Of a stretch of DNA of 64,000 nucleotides, positions 14,301-26,801 are shown piece by piece. Positions within the stretch are counted from its first letter, which is position 1, and the number at the start of each line of letters is the position of its first letter. This stretch comes from Trochalopteron elliotii (lineage: Eukaryota; Chordata; Aves; Passeriformes; Leiothrichidae). The position numbers were made by a program, and so were the translations under genes. Location: contig JANPWX010000338.1 in assembly GCA_024734555.1 (NCBI GenBank), forward strand, positions 2,195,155 through 2,259,154, read 5' to 3'. A model generated the notes under the pieces. That model searched no databases and was not told the origin of the DNA. It saw only the letters and a program-made list of their open reading frames with translations.

Positions 14301-14724
14301 GGTCTTCAATCAGCCAGACCAGGTATAGTTTCAGCTGGGAATCCTGAACTGCTTATTTAAGCAGATAATTTTTTTCTATTCTAAAGCCTGTATTCACTGG
14401 TGTGGTCTGGGAGGAAGAGAATTAAAGGCAGAGATGTAAAAGATACTGGGTCAAATCAGATATCTTTACTAACTCAACATTTGGACTACACACTTTGCCA
14501 GTAGTACAGATTTGAAGATCTGGCCCATAACAATTCTTACAATAGTAGACTGTATTTTGTTTTTGGCAGAGCACCAAATCTAATTTACTCTGAGTTTACA
14601 GGAGAAAAAAATACAAAAGTGTTCTGCCTCCCATTTGTTACAGCAGCATAATCACCAGTGAACTGTCACTCTGAACAGAAGCAAAAGAACCAAAAGAGGA
14701 ATGCTTGGCTCTGCCTGTGCTCAT
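11362..14724. other. Unique AT-rich DNA, no gene seen
   Basis: Nothing recognisable. A 96-codon frame at 13984-14274 is AT-driven and has no domain. Confidence 0.6.
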
Positions 14725-14762
14725 GGGTGATGTCAGGAAATCGCTGCTGGGTGACGTCAGGA
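14725..14762 (+). promoter_or_regulatory. Paired CRE-like sites
   Basis: GGGTGATGTCAGGA (14725-14738) and GGGTGACGTCAGGA (14749-14762) are near-identical 14-mers spaced 24 bases apart. The second contains the full palindromic CREB/ATF site TGACGTCA (14752-14759). The first carries the same core with one C-to-T change (TGATGTCA, 14728-14735), the change expected from decay of a methylated CpG. No TATA box or exon is evident downstream. Confidence 0.45.
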
Positions 14763-16309
14763 CATCAGTCTCTTGAGGACAAACAGCCAAAAAGCAACCA
14801 GCCTTTGTTCTACTCTTTCCCCCCCTCCCTCCTCTTCTGGCACAATAGCTTTAGCAGACAGATAAAATGTTAACAAAACTCTAATGTTTACGTGTGTGAC
14901 AATGGCTCCTCATACCTAGGACTCACAGGTAGGGAAGAAAGGCTCCTTGGTCAGTGCAGAAATGCAAGGAGCCAAAGCCAAAGGCAGTATAATACCAGTG
15001 AAAATCTGCCCAACTCCCCACGGGGAGGCTCAGGAAGGCACTGCTTTTCCAGGCAGTAATAATTTGCATGTAGCAGTCCATGCACCTAGATATCTCTCAG
15101 GAGCAGAGGATAAGTGGCTGAATACTAGCATAAAACTCAAGGGACTGGTGTGAGAGTTCAAGCACCATAAATATGCAGATGTCTGGTGCTTGAAAAGAGT
15201 GATATGCCTTGCCTCCATTCCTTTATTTTGAATAACACTTGAGTGCCATTTTTGAAGGCAGATGTCTGTTTTCTAAAAGACTGCCTGCAGGAGCTCAGCC
15301 TGGAGGCAGGATGCAGCTGATCAGCTACCTCCAGCAAGGCAATGGCTTAAGTTCCTGCTAGATTTCTGCAGGCAGTGTGGAGCAGCCTGCTTTGACAGAT
15401 ATCGTGGAGGTCCAGCACCCTTATCCTTACTGAAGCACCGCCCCTTCACTTTACTTTCTCTAAAAATAAAGTAAAAACCCCACAGAATTCAGCCATGTTT
15501 CTCTAGTTTTATATTAGCAATTCCAAAGTCTGGCACACCACCCTTTCACTGTTACACTTTCTATGATGATTAAGCACATCTATTTTTAAGGTGAGGCTCT
15601 CTATTGTCTCCCCTATGATTTCCAATATTGGCTAGCATAAATCTTCTTGTATGTCCAGCTACTCATCTCAAAGGATAAATTACCAAGGAAGAAAGAAATG
15701 TTGAAGAAATGTACATCCCAAATCAACTTGAGGAGACAGTTTTAAAAGACAGTAATGGAGAAGAAGCTTCTTCATAGACAAAACCAATGAGGTGATTAAG
15801 CTTCTCATCATCTGGGGCTGTTCCCACAGAAGATTTCTTTAACTCTCCTCCAGACACATCAGTATCTTAAAAAAGAGGAAACTCCATTTCTATCCTGGCC
15901 CCCTGTGTTCAGATCAGGTTATCTCAGCTGTGGTTTGGAGATCTGTTAATTTCTTTGTCATTTGTATGGGATACAGTTAGCCCAGGATAAAGACATCTAA
16001 TGCAGAAGAGATGGCCATCTGCTAAACCATACCAGATTTGCAATTCCCTGCTGTAAAGCTCTGTTTTCCTTTTTGGCCTTGTATTATATAATTTTGACTG
16101 TGCACATTTTTAAATCTTTATTGCCAATAAAAAGACAAACACACAGCAACTCTGACTGTGTTCAGAATCTTCATGTCTGGTGAGCTTTGAAGCACCACTA
16201 TCACCTGTAAGAGTTCACACTACTTTAGGGTTCTTGGACTTGAGGTTTTCTACCCTCTTGTTGGCTTGGGTTATTTGGGGTTTTTTTTGTTAGAACTTGT
16301 GGGAAATTG
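14763..16309. other. Unique DNA between the CRE pair and CR1, no gene seen
   Basis: Short frames (60-70 codons) on both strands near 14950-15220 lack any recognisable feature. T-rich sequence at 16280-16288 precedes the CR1 insertion. Confidence 0.6.
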
Positions 16310-17249
16310 ATTAAGGCCAGCGCTGCTTAATATCTTTATCGATGATTTGGATGAAGGGATTGAGTGCACCTTCAGTAAGTTCACTGATGACACTAAGCTG
16401 GGAGGGAGTGTTTATCTGCTGGAGGGTAGGAAGGCTCTGCAGAGGCATCTGGACAGGCTGGGTCAATGGGCCGAGGCCATTTGTGAGAGGTTCAACAAGG
16501 ACGAGTGCTGAGTCCTGCATTTGGGTCACAACAACACCCTGCAGTGCTACAGGCTGGGGCAGAGTGGCTGGAAAGCTTCCTGGAGGAAAAGGACCTGGGG
16601 GTGCTGGTTGACAGCAGCTGAAAATGAGCCAGTGTGTGCCCAGGTGGCCAAAAAGGCCACTGGCATCCTGACTTGTACTAGCAATAGTGTGGCCAGCAGG
16701 GGCAGGGCAGTGATTGTCCTCCTGTGCTCGGCACTGGTGAGGCCACACCTCAAATCCTGTGTTCAGTTTTGGGGCCCTCATTACAAGAAAGACACTGAGG
16801 TGCTGGAACATGTCCAGAGAAGGGCAGTGAGACTGATGAAAGGTCTGGAGCACAAGTCCTATGGGGAACAGCTAAGAGAGCTGGGGGTGTTTAGCCTGGA
16901 GAAAAGGAGGCTCAGGGTGACCTTATCACTCTGTCCAACTGCCTGAAAGGAGGCTGTAGTGAGATGGAGATCACTCTCTTCTTCCAGGCAGCCAGTGACT
17001 GAACAAGAGGAAATGGCCTTAAGCTGTGCCAGGGGAGGTTCAGTTTGGACATCAGGAAGAATTGTTTCACTGGAAGGATGGTTAAGCATTGGAACGAGCT
17101 GTCCAGAGAGTTGGTGGAGTCACCAAAGTGTTCAAGGAATGTTTGGACGTGGCTCTTAGTGCTAAGATTTAGGTGGCAGGGTGGTGTTCAGTCAAAGGTT
17201 GGACTTGACCTTGCAGGTCTTTTCCAGCCTTGATGATTCTATGATTCTA
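16310..17249 (+). mobile_element. CR1 LINE, 5'-truncated 3' end with decayed reverse transcriptase
   Basis: This is a chicken-repeat-1 (CR1) non-LTR retrotransposon fragment of about 940 bp in sense orientation. Recognised from the sequence: a frame starting near 16323 encodes the C-terminal part of the ORF2 reverse transcriptase. It includes the motif [20 protein letters not shown], whose FTDD box (16380-16391) corresponds to the catalytic F/YxDD, with Thr at the variable position. Downstream are the typical VAKKATGIL, SALVRPHL, CVQFW and LEHVQRRA segments and the LRELGVFSLEKRRL block. The reading frame is broken by a TGA at 16509-16511, by a scrambled stretch near 16570-16620 that suggests compensating indels, and by a frameshift near 16915. 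The 3' end carries the diagnostic short repeat ATGATTCTATGATTCTA and has no poly(A). The element lacks its 5' UTR, ORF1 and most of ORF2, so it is a dead copy. The left boundary is uncertain by about 15 bases. Confidence 0.95.
16323..16946 (+). pseudogene. CR1 ORF2 remnant (C-terminal reverse transcriptase)
   Basis: Within the CR1 copy, one frame is open over about 200 codons apart from a single in-frame TGA at 16509-16511. It begins in the fingers/palm region just before the FxDD catalytic box and runs to the segment after LRELGVFSLEKRRL, where a frameshift near 16915 leads to a stop at 16944-16946. Residues around WKASWRKRTWGCW do not match the family pattern and probably reflect a local frame shift that is later restored. 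The endonuclease domain and the N-terminal reverse transcriptase motifs are absent through 5' truncation. The product cannot be functional. The 180-codon open frame on the opposite strand (16311-16853) is only the antisense shadow of this element. Confidence 0.85.
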
Positions 17250-20117
17250 AATGCAGATTTTTCTTAGCTCTCAGAGGGAACAAAAATTCTGTCTTATAAA
17301 CTACCTTGATAAAGAATTCTGAACAAATAAATTGTCAAATTTTGTTCCTTAGTACTTCTTGTTATCAGATGTGGACTGAATAATTCCCACAGTTACATTT
17401 TACTCACATAAGGTTGTCATTTGACACTAGTCATATATTTATATTAATGCAATCTTGCTGTGTGACTTTGTCTATCTTTGCATTTTGAAGTCTTCAGATG
17501 AAATAGAAAAAAAATGGCATTCACTCACTTTATTAGCACAGTAATCAGATTTTCAGAGTTGCACAATAACAGGAGAAGCTTGAAAAGTAATTAAGAGATT
17601 CTCAACACAGCAGGAGTTTTTGTTAAAGGAGAAAACTAATTCAGACTGTAGTTTGCAGATACAAGAGAAGCTGGGGCTGGAGTCCAAGAGACTCCTAATC
17701 TTCAAGAAAAGTAGCTGCTCTGAAAGCCGTGGGGAGGGAGAGGTCATTCATATACTTTCACTTTCCTTTAAAAGAAAGCAAACTATTAGGAGCTTATCTA
17801 ACAATTAAAACATCTGCTTCACAAAGGAAAAGCACATGTCAGCTTGCATTGCCTTGATTGAAAGGATGCATTTTATTATATAAGAAGTTGGAAATATAAA
17901 AAGCAGTACATGAATTTGCGTTTGTAAGGAGCAAAGTTGATTTCCAAAGATTAATAACAGACTGTACCTATGCCTTTGAGCGCCCAACCACATGAATGAC
18001 TGGTTCCAAACACATGTCTATTTAGATGTAACCAGATCATGTAAGCAATGTGTGAGTAAGGCAAACCGGAGATTTTGGTGATCAGCTTTGATATTATCAT
18101 AACGTTCTGACATTTTCAAAACTGTGAAACTTCTCAACTTCATTTTTCCCTGATGTAGATATAGATGGTAATGAATGGCAACAAGTAACTCATTCGTAAA
18201 TCTTTGCTATCTGCTACTATTTCATGCCTCCCTTGTTACTGCTCTCCCTATCTCATCTGCCCCTTTCTGTGGCTAGCTGCCACCTCTCCTACTGCTTTGG
18301 TTCTGCAGTGCAGACACAGGTTGCTTTAATGCTTTTCAGCAGCCGTGCTTGACTTTAAGCTTTTATTTTCTAAGAAAGTAGGAATTATATAAAACTGATT
18401 TAATAGAAAAAATAAATTGGTGCTGCCTCTTGTGCTAAATAATGTAGTGATACAATTCATAATGTGGTTTCATTTCTTTAAATGTAATAATTACCTTTTA
18501 AAATGTGCATGTGGCTTAATCTTTTTATAGTGTATGATAATGGAGGAGTTTTATATGACTCACAAGTGATGATAAGGATGTACATTGTACATTACTGCTC
18601 TATCACCATGCATTTGAAGAGAGCTCCCTCATGGCAGTAAAATAATAATAGGACTGATTGCCTTGTCCTAATACCCCCTGGAAAGCATCACTGTAGGTTG
18701 TTTTAGGACACAATGCAGAGACTTGTTCTGTTGTGGGCTTCTCTTAGGTGGTAAGGACATTCAGCTGACCTGTGGAAGGCACTGTGCTCAGCAGTTTGTC
18801 TAGGTCTCCTAATCCATACCAGAATCCTCTCACTCAAGAGTTGTGCCTTGGCTCTTACTTTCTCACACTCTCTGGGGCTGGAGGGAAGGAGAAACATATG
18901 GGAAGAAGCAGAAAATTAAAATTCATCCTAGGAGGTCAATGGGAAACCAGTGTGCACCCACTTCTTGCTTTTGTGCCCTCCTATCTCTCTCTACTTTCAG
19001 AGAAAACTCCTTTTCAGGCACATGGCATTTCCTTCAGGAATGAGTGCGCCTGAGCCAACTTCACTGGAGTTTTATGCACTAAAATATCTAGATTTGAGAG
19101 AGTTTCTTACACTGACCAAGTGCCATGTCATTTTTAACCTGCAATAGCCAAGAAATCTGTATTGAGGAAGTACATTTTAAAATGCTAATAGAAACTGAAG
19201 AACAGGCAATGATTGTGTCAGAAACTTTTCTTTTAAAAGCAGAACAAATCAGACAGTGGCTGTTGCCAAACATTTTTCGGGAGACTCTTGTTGCAGATGC
19301 TGTCCCACAGTAGAAATCAGTCATGAGGACTAGGACAGAAAATACAACCAAATGTGATTCAGCACATCAGCACTGTATTTGCATGTGTAATCCTCTTAAT
19401 ACCCATTCCAGTTACCACTATAAACCTGTACCCAGCCCATCTTTATCTTAACAGTCTCAGCCTTCTAGTCACCTTAGTCTAGTGATATCTGTTTGAGTTG
19501 TAAATCAGAAAAGAAATACTTTTGCCACCTGAATTTTACAGGGCACTCAGTTTATCTGGATTTGACACATGGAAGCCAGAGCCACACACTCATGGAAAAT
19601 GCACAAAGTGAGGATACGCAGGAGCATAACCATCCTTTGTCCCACAGGCAATGATAAAATGCTGTGTGTACTTTTCTAGGAGGTGCTAAGAGGAACTCCA
19701 ACTCTCATCACTTCTTCTTTTCCTCTCCTGCTATGCCTACAGGAATTCCTGCCATGCTGCTCTGTTGCTGAACTCAGTTCCCTGCAGCCCCAAAAGAAGG
19801 TTCTGCTGGTAATACTGCAGAGACAAGCTGGCAGTCTGCATATTAATATTTTAAGTGATATGGAATGCTCTCTGAAGTCACCATATCCAGATGTTCTGAG
19901 ACCATGGGGAGAATCTCAAGTTTATAAAAGCTATGTAAAAATTTTGAAAAAAGGAATCCTGTAGTTTCAAAATTCTTAGAAATAGCACTCACTCCTCAGT
20001 GTCAAGCTTTTCAAGTCAAAGTAGTGATTTTTGCCTCACTATTTTTGAATGCTTGTGGGTACCAAGTTGCATCACTACTGCTGCTGCCTTAGGCCTGTTT
20101 AGGAAGATTTGGGTTTA
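17250..20117. other. Unique AT-rich DNA downstream of CR1, no gene seen
   Basis: Overlapping short frames at 18700-19350 are on different strands and have no shared codon signal. Nothing recognisable. Confidence 0.6.
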
Positions 20118-20153
20118 AGGTTAAATCAAAGTTTGAGGTTAAATCAAAGTTTG
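20118..20153 (+). repeat. Perfect 18-bp tandem duplication
   Basis: The unit AGGTTAAATCAAAGTTTG occurs twice, back to back and without mismatch (20118-20135, 20136-20153). The identity suggests a recent replication-slippage event. Confidence 0.95.
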
Positions 20154-20623
20154 TAGGCAAAAATCTGTTTCTTCTTTCGTGGTATCTTTCACTTAGCTCT
20201 GGTTCTCATCTAATTGCTGACATGTTTTAGGGTGAATCCTCACTAAAGGCTGTTTTGCATGACCGAGAAGTGCTGGAAAGAGGTCAGGGTTTCATTGACA
20301 TAATCCTGTCTCAGGGTTTGCAAAAATTTACCTTTGCTGGAGTTCATTTAGTATCCATGACTTTGATTTGAGGAGGCTGCTGTTCCAACACAATGGTTCA
20401 CAAAAAAAAGTATCTATGAAAATATGCAGTATTCAAGTTCATTAAGAATAAGATTTTCCCGTATTGCTTTGACACCTTAATGTTAAACATTATCATATGC
20501 AAAACAGCATGGTACATATTAAACAAAGAAGTTCATACTGAGTCAAATAATTTACATAATTATTAGCAGGTCTCTTTGCTGGTTGTACAATCTTTAAAAA
20601 AAAACAAACAACAAAAAAGCTGA

Positions 20624-20671
20624 AGAGTGTAATCTCCTTTTTAAATGAGAGTGTAATCTCCTTTTTAAATG
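20624..20671 (+). repeat. Perfect 24-bp tandem duplication
   Basis: Two exact 24-base copies lie head to tail (20624-20647 and 20648-20671), each containing GTGTAATCTCC. This is the second exact short duplication within about 550 bases. Confidence 0.95.
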
Positions 20672-23128
20672 CTGCAGAGGCCATTTCGTATTTCTGAGAC
20701 TTGGGAAATCTCACGGTCTCTTTATGAGATACATCTAAGGATAATCTAAAACTGGAGTTAATTAGAGTAATGTTTATTCTGATGTTAATATCATTCTTTC
20801 ACTCATAGCTCTTGTTCAGGTATATCTATTAAAGTGTTATGTGTTACTACACATCAGTTTAGACCTAATCCACCACGTTCCTATGTATCCTTTTGCTTTC
20901 TGCGTGGGTGTAGCTTCCTTAGTTTCAATACAAGTAGGCTTAATCAAGTGTTTAAATGTTTACAGTGTACAATAAAGGTATAATACATTAATACTTTTTT
21001 TGCTAAAATGTGCCTCTAACATTGTTCCTTTTTCCCAGCTGTCAACCACATACTTGATTTTCTTATTGCTTTATCTCAAATCATTTCAGCATAGCTGTCC
21101 CGAATATTTTACAGATCATATGTAAATAAAAACATACTTTAAGTAACCTGCTTAAATTGTTGAGGAAACACATCACTAAATGGAGAACAATAAATAAATT
21201 TTAAAAACCCCAGTCAAACACACTTTTACAAAACCCAACCAATGAACTACACCTCCAGCATAGATATAAGGTTCCAGTGAGTTGAGGAGGTGGGTAATGA
21301 GGGACTGAAGGGCCTCTGTCCCTGTCTTTGTGCTTTTGAGGATAGCTTTGCCATAGTGAACCCAAGTATGTTGCAGTGGGCACTGAGGAAGTTTGTAGGC
21401 ACTGATTTCTTGCTAACTGCAGAGGCCAGGCAGTGAGCTATTGGTAGAAATCTCTTTTGCCTGATTCCCTCCCATCTTGGTTAAAAATAACTTTTATTTA
21501 CGAGGTTATATTTGCTCCTGGTCAGTCCATAATCTGATTCACCATACAGCCAGACAGACCCTTGCAAACCCAGTTGAGACATTGCTAAAGGAACAAGAAA
21601 CAAGGATTACCTAAGCTGGCATAGCTGCCAAAAGAAGTGAGCTTCAGGAACGAAACAGCGCCCTTGCTATGACAGCCATACCATGCCCTTGCTCCAAACT
21701 GGCATGACAGGGACAAGGGGGACCCTCTTCACTTTTGTAGAGCAGGAGAAGCAGGAGGCTACTTTCACAGCTCTCTGCTGTGGCAGCAGGCGTTTCCGTG
21801 GAGAAAAGCACCTGGAAGGAGGGGAGGCTGTAGATAAGCCTTCCAGTCCTTACACTCTCTCGAGTGAGCGGCTGGGACCTGCCGCTGTGCTTGTCACATC
21901 CGTGCTCGTCCCGAGGGGCTGTTGACAGGATCCTGAGAGCACTTTGTTCACACGCTATTGACATTCATGGTGCGCTTCACGTTTCCCAAAGTTAATGATC
22001 CGGACTGCCTGCAGATGCAGGCAGACATCGCTACTCAGACCTGTGGTGCTGATGAGCCAGTTACAAACTATCATGTTTTACCTAGAGTGACTAAATACAC
22101 CTAAGGTTTGTGAAAATTGACCTTTCTTGTTGGATGGGTTTCAGGAAACAATTTTTCACTTAATGACTGGCTTGAATCCAGGCCAAATTGGTAAGTCTGT
22201 AAGTCTGGACTAAGCAAGTAATTTTGAACAAATTATTTATTCAGTGAGGATAGCTGCTTTTCTTCACTAGTACGTAGTCCATGGACAGACTGTGAAACTC
22301 TTTAACTTACTTGTAATTCAAAGTTATTCATACATTTCTTCACATAATAATTCTTGGTCTAAAACTATTTATGAGAAGATTATCAGTGCCTGCCATGAAG
22401 AGACATGAAGGAATGGAAATTATGTCTGGTTCAGAATCAGCTTGAAAATATAGATGGATATGCTCTAACGTGAAGAAACTCTTCACTGTTCAGTGAATGT
22501 GGCTGGTTTTCCTCAAATCATTTATTTGACAGAGCAGTTTTTCTGGCGTTTGACCAGCTCCATAATTCATAGAGAATTTGCCTCCCCCCTGCCCATCATT
22601 TTCCCAGCTCTGCTGAAAGCCTTGCAGCCAGACAGCTGTTCTGAATGAAGTGTATATATGGCCTCATATTGGTTCCTAGTAAATAGGTACACTGGTGTGA
22701 AACCACACGTACTGCCTTGGGGCCATCTTTGCAGAGGACAAAAGGACATGGACACTCTTGCCTGCTCACTTTGTAATGGAATTGGCCCCTCTGGTACGTG
22801 CTGCAGTTAATAAACATTAGTATAGCAGCATGAACTTTCTGGTGTGAAGGGCAACACCTGAACCTGCTGTGCTGTCAGAACAAAGCTAGCATGCAGTACC
22901 TTTTAGCATCCCTTAACTGCTCACAAAGAGGAAGGTGAGGAGGGAGACCTGCTCTTTCCATTTCTAATTCTCTCCTGCATCTGGGCAGAGCTCATTTGGG
23001 CATTGCTCACTGAATCCTTCAACTCTTCTGCAGAAAAGCTGGCACTGCCTGGGGTTTCTGCTTGGCATCCCAGACCAGGACATTTATTTAAACCTTCAAC
23101 TCCCTTTCCTGCAGTGGTAACATAATTC
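20672..23128. other. Unique DNA, with a mildly CpG-bearing patch at 21640-22000
   Basis: Around 21640-22000 CpG density and G+C rise. A 106-codon minus frame (21644-21964) and an 80-codon plus frame overlap there. Third-position composition is not coding-like and no domain is recognised. The patch may be a regulatory element. The rest is featureless. Confidence 0.4.
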
Positions 23129-23152
23129 CTTTGGTTAACCCTTTGGTTAACC
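23129..23152 (+). repeat. Perfect 12-bp tandem duplication containing GGTTAACC palindrome
   Basis: CTTTGGTTAACC is repeated exactly twice. Each copy contains the palindrome GGTTAACC, similar to an HNF1-type half-site arrangement. Function is unknown. Confidence 0.9.
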
Positions 23153-24772
23153 TCAAACCAAAGAGACTGATTCCTTTCAACGCCATCATCTTTCCTCTCT
23201 TCACTCCCCACTATTCCCCTCCTGCAGCCTTCACCTTGTTCTTTTTCCTGCTTCACTTACTTCTTTTTTCATTTGGTGATTCATAGCTTTTCTCTTTAGT
23301 CTTTGCTATTTTGGGGAGGAGGACGTCTTTCCTGGCCCCAGATAGTGCTCTTTCAAGGTCTGGCTTTTTCTTTATAATATATCCCATTTTTTTCTTTATT
23401 TTATATTACAATGGAGCCTCCAGCTGGTATTAATAATCACTGAAAGGAGAGTTCCTACCCAAAGAATTTAGAATGCAGATGAATTAATTCCACAGGTTAA
23501 AGAGACCCATCCTTTTATAAACATACAGTGTTCAAAAACAGTAATTAAAATTATTAAAAACCTGATTTGGTTGTATCAGGATTATAAGCATTAATAGAAA
23601 TACTAATTTAGGGAATAGACAATTTTGAAGATTCTTGCTTGCCTGTAGGTTGTTTTTATTCTGGCCTTGTAAGATTTTTAACCTATCTTCAATGTTGCAG
23701 AGTGGTAATAAAGTCAGCTGCCCTGGATCTTATCTTTAATTTAAAATACCTTATTCTTTCTCACTTAGCTCTGAATTTTTTGGTTCTGGTAGCCCTCTGC
23801 AAAATAGAATAAGTATTTTCATTCAGTTCTGCAGGTGGCAAAAGACATAAAACATTAGAATGGGTCCTTTAAAACAGCTGTAAACTAAAATGATGCTTGT
23901 AAACTGAAATACTGCAGTTTTGTTCACCCTGAATTTTAAAATAGTTTCATGAGGTAATTGAGCCTTAAAGGATCTGGATTTTTTTAACTCTATTATGTTA
24001 TTATGCAGTTGCCACAGGGGGAGCATATGCTTGCTGCCAAAAATCTAAAACTGGAATCTTGGATGTTAAACAGATAAGATTAAGTCATAGACTTCATCTG
24101 TACTAGAAGCAAGCACAACATTCATCTGAAGCATGTGACAGCTATGTCCTGGAAAACCGTTTCTAGACAGACATTCTTGCCTGTTTACACAGACTGAAAT
24201 AGGCCATTCTCATTCATTCAGTCTACTGAGTTTTAAGCACCTCTGTAGAACTATTTGCTTGAGTGTTTTCCCCATTTTCCTGAAGTGTGGCGTTGCTTCT
24301 TTAAGGAGTCTTGTAAATGAAGCCTTTCACCTAAGATGGTTTTCCTATTAAAGATTTCTGCTGTTTTTATTGGGCACTGAAAACACACCGTGACATTTGG
24401 GTTTTAAGACTTACTTTTTCTTAATTGTATTAATGGGTTTGAGTCTATGTTGGATTACAGGTATCAGTTTGTGCACATTCTGTGTTACATTTTATTGTGC
24501 CCTAAAACATGACAGGCATTGCACTGAACAAAAGAAAGATATAACCACTTCTCTGAAGAATTTACTATCTGACTTTAGATTAAAAAGAGAGTAATAAACA
24601 GCAGGAGGAGATGGAGTGAGGAACTACCTCACACATAACAGCAGTAAGATCAAGCTGTTAAGCTGCTGGGGCTTGTAAACATCTCGATTGCTTAACTAAA
24701 TGGTTTATTTAAAATAATTATGATCAGTGAGCCACTAATTGTAGGCACCACCAAAATGAACTCAAAAGGGGA

Positions 24773-24795
24773 AATTTGAATGAAAAGTTCAAATT
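24773..24795. repeat. Hairpin, 8-bp perfect stem
   Basis: AATTTGAA (24773-24780) and TTCAAATT (24788-24795) with a 7-base loop. Close to chance expectation. Confidence 0.8.
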
Positions 24796-26774
24796 CAGTG
24801 AACCAGAATCAGCACTGCATCTCACAAACCAGGCAGCATGAGATGGAAAAGCTTGCTGGAGAGGTAGGTAAGTGGGACATCAAGAATGATGTCACTGTTA
24901 AGTGGAGAGAGCAAACCTCTATGCACAGACAGCGTGCAGTTATGCGGGCAGCAAAGGTGAGAGCAGACAGTTTAAATCTAATGTGGTGGATAAAGGAGAG
25001 CTAGTGGACTGATTTAGAATGGTTTTAAACGTCTGATGTGTTCCAGCTGACTTAGCAAGGTCGGCACCAGTGTGTTAGGGGAAGCGTGGACCTGTCGCCA
25101 GGTGGAGCAGACTGACAGGAGAGGAGGCATGTAGCTTTCAGGGATAGACCCTGGCATGAGTGCTTATCCACTGGAGTGGAATAAAAGTCCGGAAGATTAG
25201 TCCATAAGCACTGGAGAAGGCTTTTTACCTAGACCCCAGTCACCTATCCCTCATCACTAGAGTAGCCCATCTCTCTTCCTGTCATGGCTGCACATTAATA
25301 GACCTCCTGAGTCTACTTCCGACAGTGTCTATCCTGAAATATGTATTGGAATGGTGTCCAAGTGCTGTCTTTTGGTTATATGTTTGGTGGCACTAGTGCA
25401 CCTCATACCAGGGAAATGTACATTGCAGCAAGTGCCACATTTCCTCAACAGTGAGGTCAAAGACTGCCCAAAAAGGTGGTCTAAACTGATTTTCACATAA
25501 AGGTAAGACCCAGTGACAGAACTGCACTTGGATGTCTTTGTCATTGCTGTCCATAGTCTGTATAACACTGATATGAAAAATCAAGCAGCACTAAAATGTA
25601 AACATGCAGTTGCCCCATCTAAATAAAACCCACTTCAAACCACTTGTTAAAGAAGAAACTTGGACGTCCCAGATGACTTTGGTTTTGTGCTATTGGAAAT
25701 CCCCAGTCGTCTATACCTCTCTCTTTGATGGTCTCAGATGGTTGACATCAAGACTTTATTATGTTACTGAATCTTGTATGTTGTCAGGCAGCACCACATC
25801 GATTAAATCACACTCAGGAGAGAGCTAACCACAAAGCCATATGCATTCTTGACAGGTCATTCTTGCTTGAGCCTGGTTTTTTCTGTATAAAGATTAAAAA
25901 TCTTGTCACTGATGGTGAAGGATGAAGTACATGCAAAACAATGGAGCATCAATAACTCATAAAAAGCACTTAACGCAAGTGGCAAAATTTGAATGAGATG
26001 CTGTATACATTAAACAAAATAACACTAGTAGTAATGTTGAAGATTGAGAGTACTGTAAAATAATTTCACTAAATATTGAATGCAAGTACTAATTGACAGT
26101 GATTGTTCATTTCAGTGATGCATGAATGTAAGAATTTTATTTTTATTCAGCACTGTACCAAACCCAGCCAAATAAATCCTTTGCATTTTGCATCACTTTT
26201 TTTCCTTGAATATTCCCTACTAGCAATATTTGAAATTAACGGATTCTCATTCTCTATTCTGCTGGGTCTGATTTTTCTCTGCTCTTTTAGAATAAAGCAA
26301 CCTGAAAGAGGCGATCAACCTAGTAGATTCTTGACTTCCATTGTGGCACCTACTTTATTCTTTATCTTGGTGACTGGTGTAGGATTTTTGGCTTTGGAAA
26401 AAAGACTATTACCAATAAATTTTTGTGTTAGAGTTTATTTCTACCTTCTGGCCTGCTATAAGAAGCTGGTGCAAACTGGAGCTACATTCTCAAGCAATGA
26501 GAAAGCCAACTGGCAAAGTTAATGACTTGCTCAGAGGCCCATCCTGGTCGCCAGGTAACCCTGGGGAAGAGAGTAGAAGCAGCCCAATACTTTCTACCAG
26601 GTCTCTGCAGGTTTCCATCAGGTGAACAGAAACCTTGAACAGGGGAGCCGTGTGGGATCTGCATTTTTCCTCCTTCTGGTGCTTTTGACTCTGAGCTCTC
26701 AGAAACGGTAGACAGTCCTGATGTTTGAAAGGCAGTGTATGCTGGGGATCTATTTCAGGAAATAAATGACAAAA

Positions 26775-26801
26775 AAAGTGGTTTGATGAAAGTGGTTTGA
26801 T
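26775..26801 (+). repeat. 14-bp tandem duplication
   Basis: AAAGTGGTTTGATG is followed at once by a second copy matching 13 of 14 bases. Confidence 0.85.

Noticed and set aside
16311..16853. 180-codon minus-strand open frame
   Set aside because: It is the antisense of the CR1 reverse-transcriptase region.
21644..21964. 106-codon minus frame in a CpG-bearing patch
   Set aside because: Third-position composition is mixed, a Leu-run comes from CTC/CTG-rich DNA, and a competing plus frame overlaps.
26103..26522. 139-codon hydrophobic open frame suggesting a membrane protein
   Set aside because: Hydrophobicity follows from T-rich codons. There is no family motif, codon bias or splice context.
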